Assembly (NCBI GenBank): GCA_023264815.1 | Contig: JAHFUZ010000009.1 | Coordinates: 1 to 64,000, forward strand | From: Arthrobacter sp. | GTDB lineage: Bacteria; Actinomycetota; Actinomycetes; Actinomycetales; Micrococcaceae | Reading direction: 5' to 3' | DNA: 64,000 nt | Part shown: in pieces, positions 25,265 to 34,648 of the stretch | Layout: each line of letters begins with the position of its first letter | Numbering within the stretch: the stretch's first letter is position 1 | Notes under the pieces: model-generated | The model's database searches: none | What the model was told of the DNA's origin: nothing | The model's input: the letters and a program-made list of their open reading frames with translations, nothing else | Made by a program: the position numbers and the translations under genes

Positions 25265-26530
25265 ATGGGCGCCACACATCTGCCCTCCACCGAGTTCGAC
25301 GGAACAGCGGTGGACGACCAACTCGAGGCCGAGGCCGAGGCCCGGCTGGGCGATCCCGCCGAGCCCATGGTGCAGCTGTTGGCACCAGACGGGACCCTGG
25401 GCACAGACCCGCTCTTCTCGGCCTACGCGGACCGGCTGGATGCCGAAAAGCTCCGTGGTTTCTACGCTGACATGGCCAAGATCCGCCGGTTTGATGTGGA
25501 GGCCACCGCGCTCCAGCGCCAAGGCCAGCTTGCGCTGTGGGTCCCGCTCACCGGCCAGGAGGGCGCGCAGATCGGCTCCGGGCGGGCAAGCCAGCCACAG
25601 GACTACATCTTCCCCACGTACCGCGAGCACGGCGTGGCATTGACGCGCAACGTGGACCTGGCCGAGCTCCTGCGCCAGTTCCGTGGCGTCTCCAATGGTG
25701 GCTGGAACCCCAAGGACACCAACTTCCACCTCTACACACTGGTCCTGGCCGCGCAGACACCGCACGCCGTCGGCTACGCCATGGGAATCCAGCGGGACCA
25801 GAAGCTCGCGGCCGCAGCCGCTGGCCGGCCAGCCGAGCCCAAGGCCGCTGTGATGGTCTACTTCGGTGACGGTGCCAGCTCGGAGGGCGACGTGCACGAG
25901 TCCATGGTTTTTGCCTCCTCCTACAAGGCGCCCGTGGTGTTCTTCTGCCAAAACAACCACTGGGCCATCTCCGTGCCCAGTTCCGTGCAGACGCGCATTC
26001 CGCTGGCCAACCGGGCCAAGGGCTACGGCTTCCCGGGCATCCGCGTGGACGGCAACGACGTCATCGCCGTCCATGCCGTGACTGAATGGGCGCTGGAACG
26101 TGCCCGCGAAGGCCACGGCCCGGTGCTGATCGAGGCATTCACTTACCGCGTCGGGGCGCACACCACGGCAGATGACCCCACCAAGTACCGCGAATCCTCC
26201 GAGGAAACCCGCTGGCGGGCCAAGGATCCGCTGGACCGCCTGGAAAAGTACCTCCGTGCCCAGGGGCTCGCGGACGACGCGTTTTTTGCGCAGGTCAAGG
26301 CCGAGGGCGACGAACTGGCTGCCTACGTCCGCAAAACCACGCACGACCTCGAAACCCCGGACATCCGGACAGCATTCGCCAACACGTACGTCGAGGCCCA
26401 CCCGCTGGTGGCGGAGGAACTGGCCTGGTTCGAGCAGTACAGTGCGGGTTTTGCGGATGAACCTGACCACGCGGTTCCCTCGCCTGGCGGAGCGGGAACC
26501 ACTGAAGCAGCTACAGGAGCGGCCCGCTGA
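25265..26530 (+). CDS. 2-oxoacid dehydrogenase E1 alpha subunit (branched-chain type)
   Basis: A 421-residue thiamin-diphosphate enzyme subunit. The motif GDGASSEGDVHE with CQNNHWAIS binds the cofactor (GDG...NN signature). YRVGAHTTADDPTKYR is the loop typical of the branched-chain class. The E1-alpha/E1-beta pair decarboxylates branched-chain 2-oxoacids and passes the acyl group to E2. Its stop overlaps the E1-beta start in TGATG. The first 60 residues are an acidic, non-conserved N-terminus; an in-frame start further downstream is not favoured by a better ribosome site. Confidence 0.88.
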   Translation: MGATHLPSTEFDGTAVDDQLEAEAEARLGDPAEPMVQLLAPDGTLGTDPLFSAYADRLDAEKLRGFYADMAKIRRFDVEATALQRQGQLALWVPLTGQEGAQIGSGRASQPQDYIFPTYREHGVALTRNVDLAELLRQFRGVSNGGWNPKDTNFHLYTLVLAAQTPHAVGYAMGIQRDQKLAAAAAGRPAEPKAAVMVYFGDGASSEGDVHESMVFASSYKAPVVFFCQNNHWAISVPSSVQTRIPLANRAKGYGFPGIRVDGNDVIAVHAVTEWALERAREGHGPVLIEAFTYRVGAHTTADDPTKYRESSEETRWRAKDPLDRLEKYLRAQGLADDAFFAQVKAEGDELAAYVRKTTHDLETPDIRTAFANTYVEAHPLVAEELAWFEQYSAGFADEPDHAVPSPGGAGTTEAATGAAR

Positions 26531-27510
26531 TGACCACCATGACCATTGCCAAGGCCATCAACGAGGGCCTGCGCGCCACCCTGGACGGCAACCCCCGGTC
26601 CCTGCTGATGGGCGAGGATATCGGTGCGCTGGGCGGTGTTTACCGCGTCACGGACGGCCTCCTGGCGGAGTTCGGCGAGGACCGGGTGGTGGACACTCCG
26701 CTGGCGGAATCCGGCATCATCGGCACCGCTATCGGCCTGGCCCTCCGTGGCTACCTGCCCGTCTGCGAGATCCAGTTCGACGGGTTCGTGTTCCCCGGCT
26801 TCAACCAGATCACCACCCAGCTGGCCAAAATGCACTCACGCAGCAACGGCAACCTGTCCGTTCCCGTGGTGGTCCGCATCCCATACGGCGGCGGCATCGG
26901 TTCGATCGAGCATCACTCGGAATCACCGGAGGCGCTGTTCGCCCACACGGCAGGCCTGCGCATCATCACGCCCTCCAACGCCCACGACGCCTACTGGATG
27001 ATCCGGCAGGCCGTCGAGTGCCAGGACCCGGTGATCTTCTTCGAGCCGAAGCGCCGCTACTGGCTCAAGGGCGAGGTGGATACCGAGTCCCCCGGCGCGT
27101 CGGCCGACCCGTTCAAGGCTCACGTGCTGCGTGCGGGAACCGACGCTACCGTGGTGGCCTATGGGCCCCTCGTGCCGGTGGCCCTGGCCGCTGCCGATGC
27201 TGCTGCGGAAGACGGGCACAGCATCGAAGTCATCGACCTCCGCTCCATATCGCCGATCGACTTTGACACCATCACCGCCTCCGCGAAGAAGACCGGCCGC
27301 CTGGTGGTGGCCCACGAGGCCCCCACCTTCGGCGGCATTGGCGGCGAAATCGCGGCCCGGATCAGCGAACGGGCCTTCCTGTCACTGGAAGCCCCCGTGA
27401 TCCGCGTGGGTGGCTTCCATATGCCGTACCCCGTGGCCAAGGTCGAGGAAGACTACCTCCCCGGCATTGACCGCATCCTGGAGGCGCTGGAGCGCGCCCT
27501 GGCCTACTAA
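26530..27510 (+). CDS. 2-oxoacid dehydrogenase E1 beta subunit
   Basis: A 326-residue transketolase-like beta subunit. Marks are [20 protein letters not shown] and [20 protein letters not shown] near the N-terminus and the C-terminal transketolase domain with GFHMPYP at 304-310. It completes the E1 heterotetramer with the preceding gene. The start overlaps the E1-alpha stop by one base. E2 follows 40 bases downstream. Confidence 0.92.
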   Translation: MTTMTIAKAINEGLRATLDGNPRSLLMGEDIGALGGVYRVTDGLLAEFGEDRVVDTPLAESGIIGTAIGLALRGYLPVCEIQFDGFVFPGFNQITTQLAKMHSRSNGNLSVPVVVRIPYGGGIGSIEHHSESPEALFAHTAGLRIITPSNAHDAYWMIRQAVECQDPVIFFEPKRRYWLKGEVDTESPGASADPFKAHVLRAGTDATVVAYGPLVPVALAAADAAAEDGHSIEVIDLRSISPIDFDTITASAKKTGRLVVAHEAPTFGGIGGEIAARISERAFLSLEAPVIRVGGFHMPYPVAKVEEDYLPGIDRILEALERALAY

Positions 27511-27550
27511 GGGCCCGCACCTGTTCACGCATGCCGCAAAAGAGGACACC

Positions 27551-29026
27551 ATGACTCTCAACAAGTTCAACCTGCCCGATGTGGGCGAAGGCCTCACCGA
27601 GGCGGAAATCGTCTCCTGGAAGGTGAAGCCGGGGGATGAGGTTGCCGTTAACGACGTCCTGTGTGAGATCGAGACCGCCAAGTCGCTCGTGGAGCTGCCG
27701 TCCCCGTTTGCCGGCACCGTCACCGAACTGCTGGTTGCGGAGGGCGTAACCGTCGACGTCGGCACACCGATCATCAGCGTCTCGGACACCGTCTCCGGCG
27801 ACCCCACGCCTGCGGACGTCCCGGCTCCCGCCACCCCGGTCCAGCCGCTTTACGGCAAGCTGCCAACGCACGACGGCGACACCGCCGCGGGTGCCCCGGC
27901 CGGCGGTCCGCTGGTGGGCTCGGGTCCCAAGGCGGACGCCGTCAGGCGCCGTCCCCGGAAAGCGGCGGCTCCGGCTGACGCCGTCTCCGCCAACGCCCCC
28001 GAGGTGGAGCCGGTCCAGCCCCACACGCGGGCCGAGGTCTTCGACGCACGGATTTCGGCAGGCACGGTCACCGACAGGCCGGTGGACAGCCGTCCCACCC
28101 TGGGCGGAACCATCACCGGCCTGGTAAACCGGGTCCTGGCCAAGCCTCCGGTCCGCAAGATCGCGCGCGACCTGGGGATCGACCTCGCCGACGTGGTGGC
28201 CACCGGCTTCCGCGGCGAAGTCACGCGCGAGGACCTGGTCAGCTACCAGGCGCAGCGTGATGCCGAACTGGACAAGGCCGACGCTTTCTGGGGCACAGCG
28301 GGCAAGCCGCAGGACGAGCGGATCGAACGCATCCCCGTGAAGGGCGTCCGCAAGGCCACGGCCAAGGCCATGGTGGAATCGGCCTTCTCGGCCCCGCACG
28401 TGAGCATCTTCGTGGACGTTGACGCGAGCCGCACCATGGAATTCGTCAAGCGGCTCAAGGCCTCACGCGACTTCGAAGGCATCAGGGTTTCGCCGCTGCT
28501 CATTCTGGCCAAGGCCGTCATCTGGGCGGCAGCCCGGAACCCCAGCGTCAATGCCACCTGGGTGGAGAACGTGGGCGGAACGGACGCCGCCGAGATCCAC
28601 GTCAAGCACTACATGAACCTGGGCATCGCCGCAGCCACTCCCCGCGGACTCATGGTTCCCAACATCAAGGACGCGCAGGATCTCTCGCTCAAGGAGCTGG
28701 CGCTGGCGCTGAACAACCTGGCCACCACGGCCCGTGCGGGCAAAACCCAGCCGGCCGAGATGCAGGGCGGAACGCTCACCATCACCAACATCGGCGCGCT
28801 CGGCATCGACACCGGAACGCCCATCATCAACCCGGGCGAAGTGGCGATTGTGGCCTTCGGAACCATCAAGCAGAAGCCCTGGGTGCTGGATGGCGAAGTC
28901 ATTCCGCGCTGGATCACCACCCTCGGCGGGTCCTTCGACCACCGGGTGGTTGACGGAGACCTGTCCGCCCGCTTCATGGCCGACGTCGCGGCGATCCTCG
29001 AGGAGCCGGCGCTCCTTCTTGACTAG
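27551..29026 (+). CDS. Dihydrolipoamide acyltransferase (E2) of the branched-chain complex
   Basis: A 491-residue E2. The lipoyl domain covers residues 5-80, with lipoyl-lysine K44 in [10 protein letters not shown]. It is followed by a Pro/Ala linker, the E1/E3-binding domain ([21 protein letters not shown], about 205-240) and the catalytic acetyltransferase domain with [14 protein letters not shown] at the C-terminus, which carries the active-site His. ATG with GAGGACACC upstream. The complex needs an E3 lipoamide dehydrogenase, which is not encoded here and must come from another locus. Confidence 0.92.
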   Translation: MTLNKFNLPDVGEGLTEAEIVSWKVKPGDEVAVNDVLCEIETAKSLVELPSPFAGTVTELLVAEGVTVDVGTPIISVSDTVSGDPTPADVPAPATPVQPLYGKLPTHDGDTAAGAPAGGPLVGSGPKADAVRRRPRKAAAPADAVSANAPEVEPVQPHTRAEVFDARISAGTVTDRPVDSRPTLGGTITGLVNRVLAKPPVRKIARDLGIDLADVVATGFRGEVTREDLVSYQAQRDAELDKADAFWGTAGKPQDERIERIPVKGVRKATAKAMVESAFSAPHVSIFVDVDASRTMEFVKRLKASRDFEGIRVSPLLILAKAVIWAAARNPSVNATWVENVGGTDAAEIHVKHYMNLGIAAATPRGLMVPNIKDAQDLSLKELALALNNLATTARAGKTQPAEMQGGTLTITNIGALGIDTGTPIINPGEVAIVAFGTIKQKPWVLDGEVIPRWITTLGGSFDHRVVDGDLSARFMADVAAILEEPALLLD

Positions 29027-29039
29027 GGATTCCAGAGCG

Positions 29040-29648
29040 TTGAGTCCGGCGGCCGTCCGTGCGAAAAACCGGGCCGCCAGGTGGCTGACCGAGGTGTTCC
29101 AGCCGCCGGTGGTGGTGACCCTGCAGTTGCTGGTCAGCCCCGTAATCGAACCGGGCTTCCCGGGGACCCTGGCGTATGGCGCCCTGGCGGCCCTCTTCGT
29201 CTGCGTGCTGCCCCTGGTCCTGCTGCTTGTCCTGGTCAAGCTGGGCAAGGTCACGGACCACCATGTCAGCGACCGCCATCAGCGTGCTCCCGTACTGCTG
29301 ATGGCACTGGCCTCGGTCATCGCGGGATTGCTGGTGCTGCAAGCCGTCGGCGCTCCGCGGAGCGTGCTGGTCATGGTGCTTGCGATCGTCGCCGGCATTG
29401 TGGTGCTGGCGGCTGTCAGCCCGTTCTGGAAGATGAGCGGGCACGCGGCCGCCGTCTCGTCAGCCGCCGCGATTTTCGTCCTGATGCTCGGTCCGGCGTG
29501 GCTGCCCCTGCTGGTGCTGATTCCCGCCGTTGGCTGGTCCCGGGTGGTGCTTCGCGCCCACACCCGGGCACAGGTCCTTGCCGGATCGCTGTTCGGCGCC
29601 CTGGTGATGGCAGGCCTCTGGTGGCTCCTGCGGGGCTGGCTGCCCTAG
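29040..29648 (+). CDS. PAP2-superfamily membrane phosphatase
   Basis: About 202 residues with five or six hydrophobic segments. The C-terminal half has two PAP2 marks, KMSGHAAAVSSAAAIFVL and WSRVVLRAHTRAQVLAG, matching the SGHA and R-X5-H motifs of lipid and undecaprenyl-diphosphate phosphatases. The start is uncertain: a TTG at 29040 with AGGGA upstream, or a TTG at 29019 inside the E2 stop region. It may be read through from the bkd operon. Confidence 0.65.
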   Translation: MSPAAVRAKNRAARWLTEVFQPPVVVTLQLLVSPVIEPGFPGTLAYGALAALFVCVLPLVLLLVLVKLGKVTDHHVSDRHQRAPVLLMALASVIAGLLVLQAVGAPRSVLVMVLAIVAGIVVLAAVSPFWKMSGHAAAVSSAAAIFVLMLGPAWLPLLVLIPAVGWSRVVLRAHTRAQVLAGSLFGALVMAGLWWLLRGWLP

Positions 29649-29668
29649 GAGGACCGCCGGGCCCACTC

Positions 29669-30073
29669 TCAGTAGGCGTAGGCGGAGTAGGCCGCGAACA
29701 TCTCCACCATCTCCGGATCCCCGGCCCAGGTTCCGCTGAGGGCTGCGCAGGTTCCGAAGACCAGGCCGCCGAGGATGAGGGCGGCGGACGAAACAATGGA
29801 GAAGAACTTCCAGTCCTCGCGCAGGACGCTCTGGATGGTGTCCGGCAGGCGGAGGTCCGGAGTAATGAGGTTGGGGGCGCTGTCCACGGAGCCGTCGTCC
29901 AGGAGGGCGATCACGCGGCCGTTGCCGCGGTCAACGCGCATGGAGCAGATGTGGTTGCCGTGGCGGGCCAGAAGGATGTCGTGGCCAACAAGCTGGCGGC
30001 GCTGGAGAGTAAGCAAGGAGCCCCTTTGGCTGAAGTGGAGAGAACGTGACCGCTCCGTTGGGGGCACTTCCAT
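29669..30073 (-). CDS. Hypothetical protein with one C-terminal membrane helix
   Basis: A 134-residue protein that I do not recognise. The first 90 residues are soluble, with beta-rich stretches (RGNGRVIALLDDGSVDSAPNL), and a single hydrophobic segment near 100-120 (FFSIVSSAALILGGLVFGTCAALSG) precedes a short tail. The ATG at 30073 is the best-placed start but lacks a clear ribosome site; the frame is open to 30133. It lies downstream of the hairpin that ends the universal-stress gene. Confidence 0.5.
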   Translation of the reverse strand: MEVPPTERSRSLHFSQRGSLLTLQRRQLVGHDILLARHGNHICSMRVDRGNGRVIALLDDGSVDSAPNLITPDLRLPDTIQSVLREDWKFFSIVSSAALILGGLVFGTCAALSGTWAGDPEMVEMFAAYSAYAY

Positions 30074-30118
30074 TTTATCGGCCAGGGGCGGCCGGATCTT
30101 ACCAAATAAGGGGTGAGA

Positions 30119-30162
30119 ACGGACACCATGCACCGGCGTGGTGCCCGGTGCATGGTGTCCGT
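30119..30162 (-). terminator. Very strong hairpin behind the universal stress gene
   Basis: An 18-base perfect stem (30119-30136 and 30145-30162) with an 8-base loop starts 17 bases after the stop of the minus-strand universal-stress gene. On the minus strand GTTCTCACCCCTTATTTGG follows, which is only moderately U-rich. Confidence 0.6.
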
Positions 30163-30178
30163 ATTAGTCAGTCTTGTG

Positions 30179-30607
30179 TCAGTCGGCGTCGTAGGTATTG
30201 GCAATGTAGACGTCGCAGGAAGCGTTGTGGGCCACGCTGTTGGCCACGCTGCCCAGCACCCGGCCAATCCCGCGCATGCGCCGGTTGCCCACCACGATCA
30301 TCCGGGCACCGAGGCGCTCGGCTTCGCTGATCAGTGCCTCTGCCGGCTTGCCGCGGGCAGCCGAGTAGGTCACCTTGACGGTGCCCGCCAGGGCGTCTGC
30401 CACGGTCTTGGCCACATGCTCCGCGCCATCGGCGTCGGAAACGATCCATTGGTCGCTGCCGGAGCCGAAGATCTCGGTGCGGTCGCTGTCGAAGGCTGAG
30501 ACCACGTGCAGCGAGGAACCGGTGGCGACGGCCAGGTCGCGGGCCGATTCGGCAGCCTTCTTGGCAGTTCCACTGCCGTCAACGCCCACAACAATAATTG
30601 CGCTCAT
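30179..30607 (-). CDS. Universal stress protein, UspA family
   Basis: A 142-residue single-domain Usp. It starts with VVGVDGSGTAKKAAESARDLA and has the ATP-binding signature GARMIVVGNRRMRGIGRVLGSVANSVAHNAS near the C-terminus (G-X2-G-X9-G-S/T pattern). ATP-binding Usp proteins are induced by starvation and hypoxia in actinobacteria. It is followed by a strong terminator-like hairpin. Confidence 0.9.
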   Translation of the reverse strand: MSAIIVVGVDGSGTAKKAAESARDLAVATGSSLHVVSAFDSDRTEIFGSGSDQWIVSDADGAEHVAKTVADALAGTVKVTYSAARGKPAEALISEAERLGARMIVVGNRRMRGIGRVLGSVANSVAHNASCDVYIANTYDAD

Positions 30608-30658
30608 GCTTTGTACTCCTTGTTTGATATGAAACTGGCCATCCCGCTCCGGCCAACG

Positions 30659-31963
30659 TTACAACGCAGCGAGGGATTCACGCAGTACCCCGGCCAGCCT
30701 GCGGACACCTTCCTCGATGGCGGACGGCGGCACGGCACTGAACGCCAGGCGCAGCCGGTTGGAGGGCTCATCCGAGGGGGTGAAGGCGGCCCCCGGGATA
30801 AAGACGACGCCTGCGTCGATGGCCTTTGTCAGCAAGGGGTACGTGTCCACGCCCGCCGGCAGTGTGACCCACACAAAGAAACCGCCTTCGGGGCTGGTCC
30901 AGCTGGTGCCCGCCGGCATATGCGCCTCGAGGGCCGCCAGCATCGCGGCGCACCGTTCGGCATAAAGGCCGCGGTAGGTTTCGATCTGGCCCTTCCAGTC
31001 GTAATCACGCAGATAGGCGGACACCATCATCTGGTTCAGGGCGGGCGGACACAGCGTGACGGACTCTGCGGCCAGGTAGTACCGGCGCTGGAGGTGTTCG
31101 GGGACCAAGGCCCAGCCGATGCGAAGACCGGGCGCAAAGATCTTGGAGAACGAGCCCAGGTAGATGACATCGTGAGGGTTTGCTGCCCGGAGCGGTTCCA
31201 GCGGCTTGCCCCCGTAGCGCAGCAGACCATACGGATTGTCTTCCAGGACCAGAATATTCGCATTGCGGCATATATCAACGATCCGCTGACGCCGGCCCCC
31301 GGACAGTGTGATGCCGGATGGGTTGTTGAAGTTCGGGATGGTGTACAGGAACTTGATGCTTTTCCCAGCCGTCTGGAGTGCCGCGATCCTTGCCTCGAGC
31401 AGCTCCGGCACCAGGCCGTCGTCGTCCATCCCCACGGTGGCCACCTCCACCTGGTACGCCTCGAAGGTATTGAGGGCGCCCACATAGGTGGGGTCCTCCA
31501 CAAGCACCACGTCGCCGGGGTTGCAGAAGACCTTGGTGGCGATGTCCTGGGCCGACTGGGAGCCGGCGGTGATGACCACGTTCTCCGGGCGGGCATCGAG
31601 GATTCCTTCAGCAGCCATGACCTGGCAGATTTGGGTGCGAAGCTCTTCGGTGCCCTGGCCGGCGCCGTACTGCAGGGCGGTCAGTCCGTCCTGCGCGATG
31701 ATGGCGGCCGCCGTCGCCGCCAGCCGCTCCAGGGGAAGCGACTGCAGGTACGGACTCCCGCCGGCGAGCGACACCAGCCCGGGACGCAGCGAAATGTCGA
31801 ACACGTCACGGACAGCGGACTGCTTGATGTTGGCCGCGCGCTCTGAAAACAGCGCCTCATGCGGGTGGGCCGAACGGTGCGCGGACGTGGCCGCCCGTTC
31901 GATTGCGTCAATGGCTTCGGCGGGGAGCGGCGCTGCTGCACCGTCAAGTGTTTCGTGGGTCAC
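30659..31963 (-). CDS. PLP-dependent aminotransferase (2-aminoadipate/MocR type)
   Basis: A 434-residue class I/II aminotransferase without an N-terminal HTH. PLP-lysine motif YLGSFSKIFAPGLRIGW and the central VLVEDPTYVGALNTFEA and NPYGLLRYGG stretches fit LysN-like enzymes. The preferred start is a GTG at 31963. The open frame runs 66 codons further upstream, but that part is low-complexity and would overlap the convergently placed lipoprotein gene. Substrate specificity is not determinable here. Confidence 0.85.
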   Translation of the reverse strand: MTHETLDGAAAPLPAEAIDAIERAATSAHRSAHPHEALFSERAANIKQSAVRDVFDISLRPGLVSLAGGSPYLQSLPLERLAATAAAIIAQDGLTALQYGAGQGTEELRTQICQVMAAEGILDARPENVVITAGSQSAQDIATKVFCNPGDVVLVEDPTYVGALNTFEAYQVEVATVGMDDDGLVPELLEARIAALQTAGKSIKFLYTIPNFNNPSGITLSGGRRQRIVDICRNANILVLEDNPYGLLRYGGKPLEPLRAANPHDVIYLGSFSKIFAPGLRIGWALVPEHLQRRYYLAAESVTLCPPALNQMMVSAYLRDYDWKGQIETYRGLYAERCAAMLAALEAHMPAGTSWTSPEGGFFVWVTLPAGVDTYPLLTKAIDAGVVFIPGAAFTPSDEPSNRLRLAFSAVPPSAIEEGVRRLAGVLRESLAAL

Positions 31964-32040
31964 ACCATCAGGATACAGCCGCGAGTTGCTAATAAGGCAA
32001 CACCTGTTTTCAAAATTGCGATCGTATGAAGGTGGGAGCG

Positions 32041-32862
32041 CTACTTCAGGCTCAGGGCTTGGGTAAGTCCCACGCCGTTGATATAGACCTCGGCGCGGAT
32101 GGCGCCCACCGAGGCCACCGCGGTTTGCGTGAGCTGTGCTTCGATCCGGGGGACGTCGCACACGCCGCCGGGCCGGAGGGTGCCGGCGAGGTAGACGGTC
32201 ACGGTAGTGCCGTCGAAAGTGCCGGACAGGAATGTCAGCGTCGAGGCAGACAGGGCGTTGTACATTCCCGGGGCCGGTTTGGCCGATCCGTCCAGCAGGG
32301 CGGCCATGGCGGCCGGCAGCGGTTCGGCGATTCCGGCGACGGTCCGGCGGACGCTCGCCAGGCTGTCATTGCAGCCGAAGCGGACACCGCCGGCGCCGCC
32401 ATCCTCCAGGAGGACGTAATACGCGGTGACTGCCCTGGTGGCAGGCTGGCGGGCCGAGGGGCTCCCGGATGGATCGGCGGGAGGCGGTGCGGAGACCTCG
32501 GGCGTTGGCGATGGCTTCGGCGCGGCGGGCGGGCTGGTGGGCGCCCCGGATGTGGAGCCGGGCGCCGTCACCCCGCCGCCGGCTTCCGGCGCAGTGGCGC
32601 GGCCGGAGGGGGCCGGGGGCTGTGGCGCGGGTTCCGCACCGGCGGCCGCGGACGCTGTGATGGGCGGCGGAGGTGCCTGCGGCCGGGGCGCAGGGAGTGG
32701 AGGTGTTCCGGGTTCCTCCGTGGGCTCCACTGCGGTGGCCCCTGCCGGGAGGCTGCTTCCGGCGGAGGGGTATTGGCCGGGAGTGCAGGAGCCGAGCCAC
32801 AGCGGAAGCGTGAGCGCCGCCGTCGCCAGTAGCAGCCCCCGGGCCTTCCACACGCCTGCCAT
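32041..32862 (-). CDS. Lipoprotein with a GerMN domain
   Basis: A 273-residue exported lipoprotein. The signal peptide ends in LWLGSC (lipobox) near residue 26. About 100 residues of Pro/Ser/Ala-rich linker follow, and a C-terminal GerMN-like domain from about 150 (TAYYVLLEDGGAGGVRFGC to LTFLSGTFDGTTVTVYLAG). GerMN domains occur in spore and cell-envelope proteins, so an envelope role is likely. The ATG at 32862 with GGGGCGGAC upstream gives the proper signal peptide. The gene stands alone. Confidence 0.7.
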   Translation of the reverse strand: MAGVWKARGLLLATAALTLPLWLGSCTPGQYPSAGSSLPAGATAVEPTEEPGTPPLPAPRPQAPPPPITASAAAGAEPAPQPPAPSGRATAPEAGGGVTAPGSTSGAPTSPPAAPKPSPTPEVSAPPPADPSGSPSARQPATRAVTAYYVLLEDGGAGGVRFGCNDSLASVRRTVAGIAEPLPAAMAALLDGSAKPAPGMYNALSASTLTFLSGTFDGTTVTVYLAGTLRPGGVCDVPRIEAQLTQTAVASVGAIRAEVYINGVGLTQALSLK

Positions 32863-33027
32863 GTCCGCCCCGCGATCCCGTCCATGTTCGTACCGTGAAT
32901 TAACGGTACGGCGGTCGCCTGGCTGTGAAAATGCCCGCACGGTACCGGTTGGGGCAAGAGTTGGTTACGCCGACGGCGGAGGATTCCGGTGCGCTCACGC
33001 TGCGGTAACAAAGGCTCCGGGCAAGCA

Positions 33028-33060
33028 GAAGCCCCGGCCACCATGGGTGACCGGGGCTTT
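33028..33060 (-). terminator. Terminator-like hairpin behind the FMN reductase
   Basis: A 14-base stem (arms 33029-33042 and 33046-33059, one G-U pair on the minus strand) with a 3-base loop lies 37 bases after the reductase stop. Only a short U-rich run follows on the minus strand. Confidence 0.55.
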
Positions 33061-33096
33061 CCATTGGCGCGATGGCCGGCTCGCACCGGCACGGCG

Positions 33097-33654
33097 TTAC
33101 GCTGCCGGCTGGGCTGCGGTCAGCGGTGCGAAGATGGCCTTGATCTGGTCAACAACCTCGGCGTCGTCCTTCGGGTGCAGTTCCGCGAAGCGGACCATGG
33201 AACCCGGAACTGCCAGCTTGACGTCTTCGAGGACCTTGGCGCCGGCGATGCCAACGGCCTTGCGGGCCTCGTCCTGGGCCCAGACGCCGCCGAACTGGCC
33301 AAAAGCGGTGCCGACGACGGCGGTGGGCTTGCCTGCGAGGGCGCCGGCGCCGAACGGGCGGGACAGCCAGTCGATGGCGTTCTTCAGCGACGCCGGAACA
33401 GTGCCGTTGTGCTCCGGGGTCACCAGGAGGATGGTGTCGGCGTCGTTGGCGGCTGCGCGCAGTGCGGCGGCAGCGGCGGGAACCTGGCCCTCCACGTCGA
33501 TGTCCTCGTTGTAGAACGGGATGTTGCCCAGGCTTTCGTGGATGACCACGTCAACCTGCTCGGGCGCGTTCAGCTGGATGGCCTCGGCGAGCTGCTGGTT
33601 GGTGGATCCGGCGCGGAGGCTGCCTACAAGGGTAAGGACGGTGCTCTTTGACAT
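33097..33654 (-). CDS. NADPH-dependent FMN reductase (chromate/quinone-type)
   Basis: A 185-residue flavodoxin-like reductase. LVGSLRAGSTNQQLAEAIQ is the phosphate-binding loop and LVTPEHNGTVPASLKNAIDW is the flavin-facing motif of the NADPH-dependent FMN reductase family, which includes chromate and quinone reductases. AGGAG precedes the ATG at 33654. It is divergent from the TetR gene, with a symmetric operator between them, so it is the likely target of that regulator. Confidence 0.88.
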   Translation of the reverse strand: MSKSTVLTLVGSLRAGSTNQQLAEAIQLNAPEQVDVVIHESLGNIPFYNEDIDVEGQVPAAAAALRAAANDADTILLVTPEHNGTVPASLKNAIDWLSRPFGAGALAGKPTAVVGTAFGQFGGVWAQDEARKAVGIAGAKVLEDVKLAVPGSMVRFAELHPKDDAEVVDQIKAIFAPLTAAQPAA

Positions 33655-33730
33655 GGGGACTCCTGTAAATCGGGCCGCGGTGGGGCCGTCGGCCGTGTGG
33701 AAGGGGTGAGGCGTTGCTGCCTTCATGGAC

Positions 33731-33752
33731 TAAACGGACTACGGTCCGATTA
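33731..33752. promoter_or_regulatory. Operator between the FMN reductase and tetR
   Basis: A 22-base dyad (TAAACGGAC at 33731-33739, TACG, GTCCGATTA at 33744-33752) has one mismatch between arms. It is centred in the 126-base divergent intergenic region. This fits the operator of the adjacent TetR protein. Confidence 0.6.
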
Positions 33753-33780
33753 ATATTCCCCGGCCGATAGAATATGGAGT

Positions 33781-34389
33781 GTGAGCTACATCCCATTGCT
33801 GCCAGGGCCGCTGTCCGGACCTGTTGCGGAACGCAGCGACGCTGCCCGCAACCGGGCGCGGCTTCTGGCTGCGGCGCAGGAGTTGATCGCAGAATGCGGC
33901 GTGGACGCCCTGACCATGGACGGGTTGGCCGAGCGCGCCGGGGTGGGCAAGGGGACCGTTTTTCGGCGGTTCGGCAGCAGGACCGGCCTGATGATGACAC
34001 TGCTCAGCGAATCCGAGGCCGCCTTCCAGGCCCGTTTTATGTTTGGCCCGCCACCGCTTGGACCTGGGGCGCCGGGGCTGGCGCGGCTGATCGCCTTTGG
34101 TGAGGCGCGGATCGCCTACATTATGGAGCACGGAGACCTGGTCCGGGCTTCGGAGAGTACGTACCCCAGCCGCTACGAGGTTCCCGCGGCGCTCCTGTGG
34201 CAGCGCCATGTCGAGTTCCTGCTCGCGCAGGAAGGCATGGACGCGGACCCCCCGGTCATGGCGATGGCCCTGATCGCCGCCCTTGAGCCCGAACGGCTCC
34301 TGCACGCGGTGCAGGTTCAGGGAATCGCACCCGAACGGCTCACGGGGACATGGCGTGAACTTGTCACACGAGTGGTCGGCGGGCCGTAG
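33781..34389 (+). CDS. TetR-family regulator divergent from the FMN reductase
   Basis: A 202-residue TetR-type repressor. The N-terminal HTH (RLLAAAQELIAECGVDALTMDGLAERAGVGKGTVFRRFGSRTGL, about residues 25-68) is clear. The C-terminal domain is the ligand part, with unknown ligand. The start is GTG at 33781. The operator palindrome upstream suggests autoregulation and control of the divergent reductase gene. Confidence 0.88.
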   Translation: MSYIPLLPGPLSGPVAERSDAARNRARLLAAAQELIAECGVDALTMDGLAERAGVGKGTVFRRFGSRTGLMMTLLSESEAAFQARFMFGPPPLGPGAPGLARLIAFGEARIAYIMEHGDLVRASESTYPSRYEVPAALLWQRHVEFLLAQEGMDADPPVMAMALIAALEPERLLHAVQVQGIAPERLTGTWRELVTRVVGGP

Positions 34390-34562
34390 AATACGGCAGA
34401 ATCCGGCGGATCGTCCAGTCATATCGGTTTTACTGAATTATTCATAACGATCTGATACGGTGCCGGCGTTTCCGTGCACCGGCGCGCTTTACGGCCCGTT
34501 CTATGTGGTAGTTTCCTCTGGAATGTGACCCGCAACATAGTCCACTACACGGACATGCAGTG

Positions 34563-34628
34563 ACGGTCACCGGAGTCCAGCGATGCGCTGGGAGGCGTCT
34601 GGGAACCACGAGACCCGTCGGTTACCGG
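34563..34628 (+). ncRNA. Candidate structured leader upstream of the opp operon
   Basis: A closing helix (34565-34572 with 34619-34626, one mismatch) encloses a perfect hairpin CCAGCG-ATG-CGCTGG (34577-34591) and a second hairpin with GTCT/AGAC arms (34597-34600 and 34611-34614). This looks like a three-way junction of a folded 5' leader. It does not match a riboswitch class I know. The rest of the 34390-34648 gap has a GCCGG/CCGGC hairpin behind the TetR gene and no gene that I can see. Confidence 0.4.
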
Positions 34629-34648
34629 AAATCGGAAGGATATGGATC

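Noticed and set aside
34563..34628. Known riboswitch (SAM, glycine, guanidine, ZTP)
   Set aside because: None of the conserved core sequences I know for these classes is recognisable; only the fold outline suggests a leader RNA.
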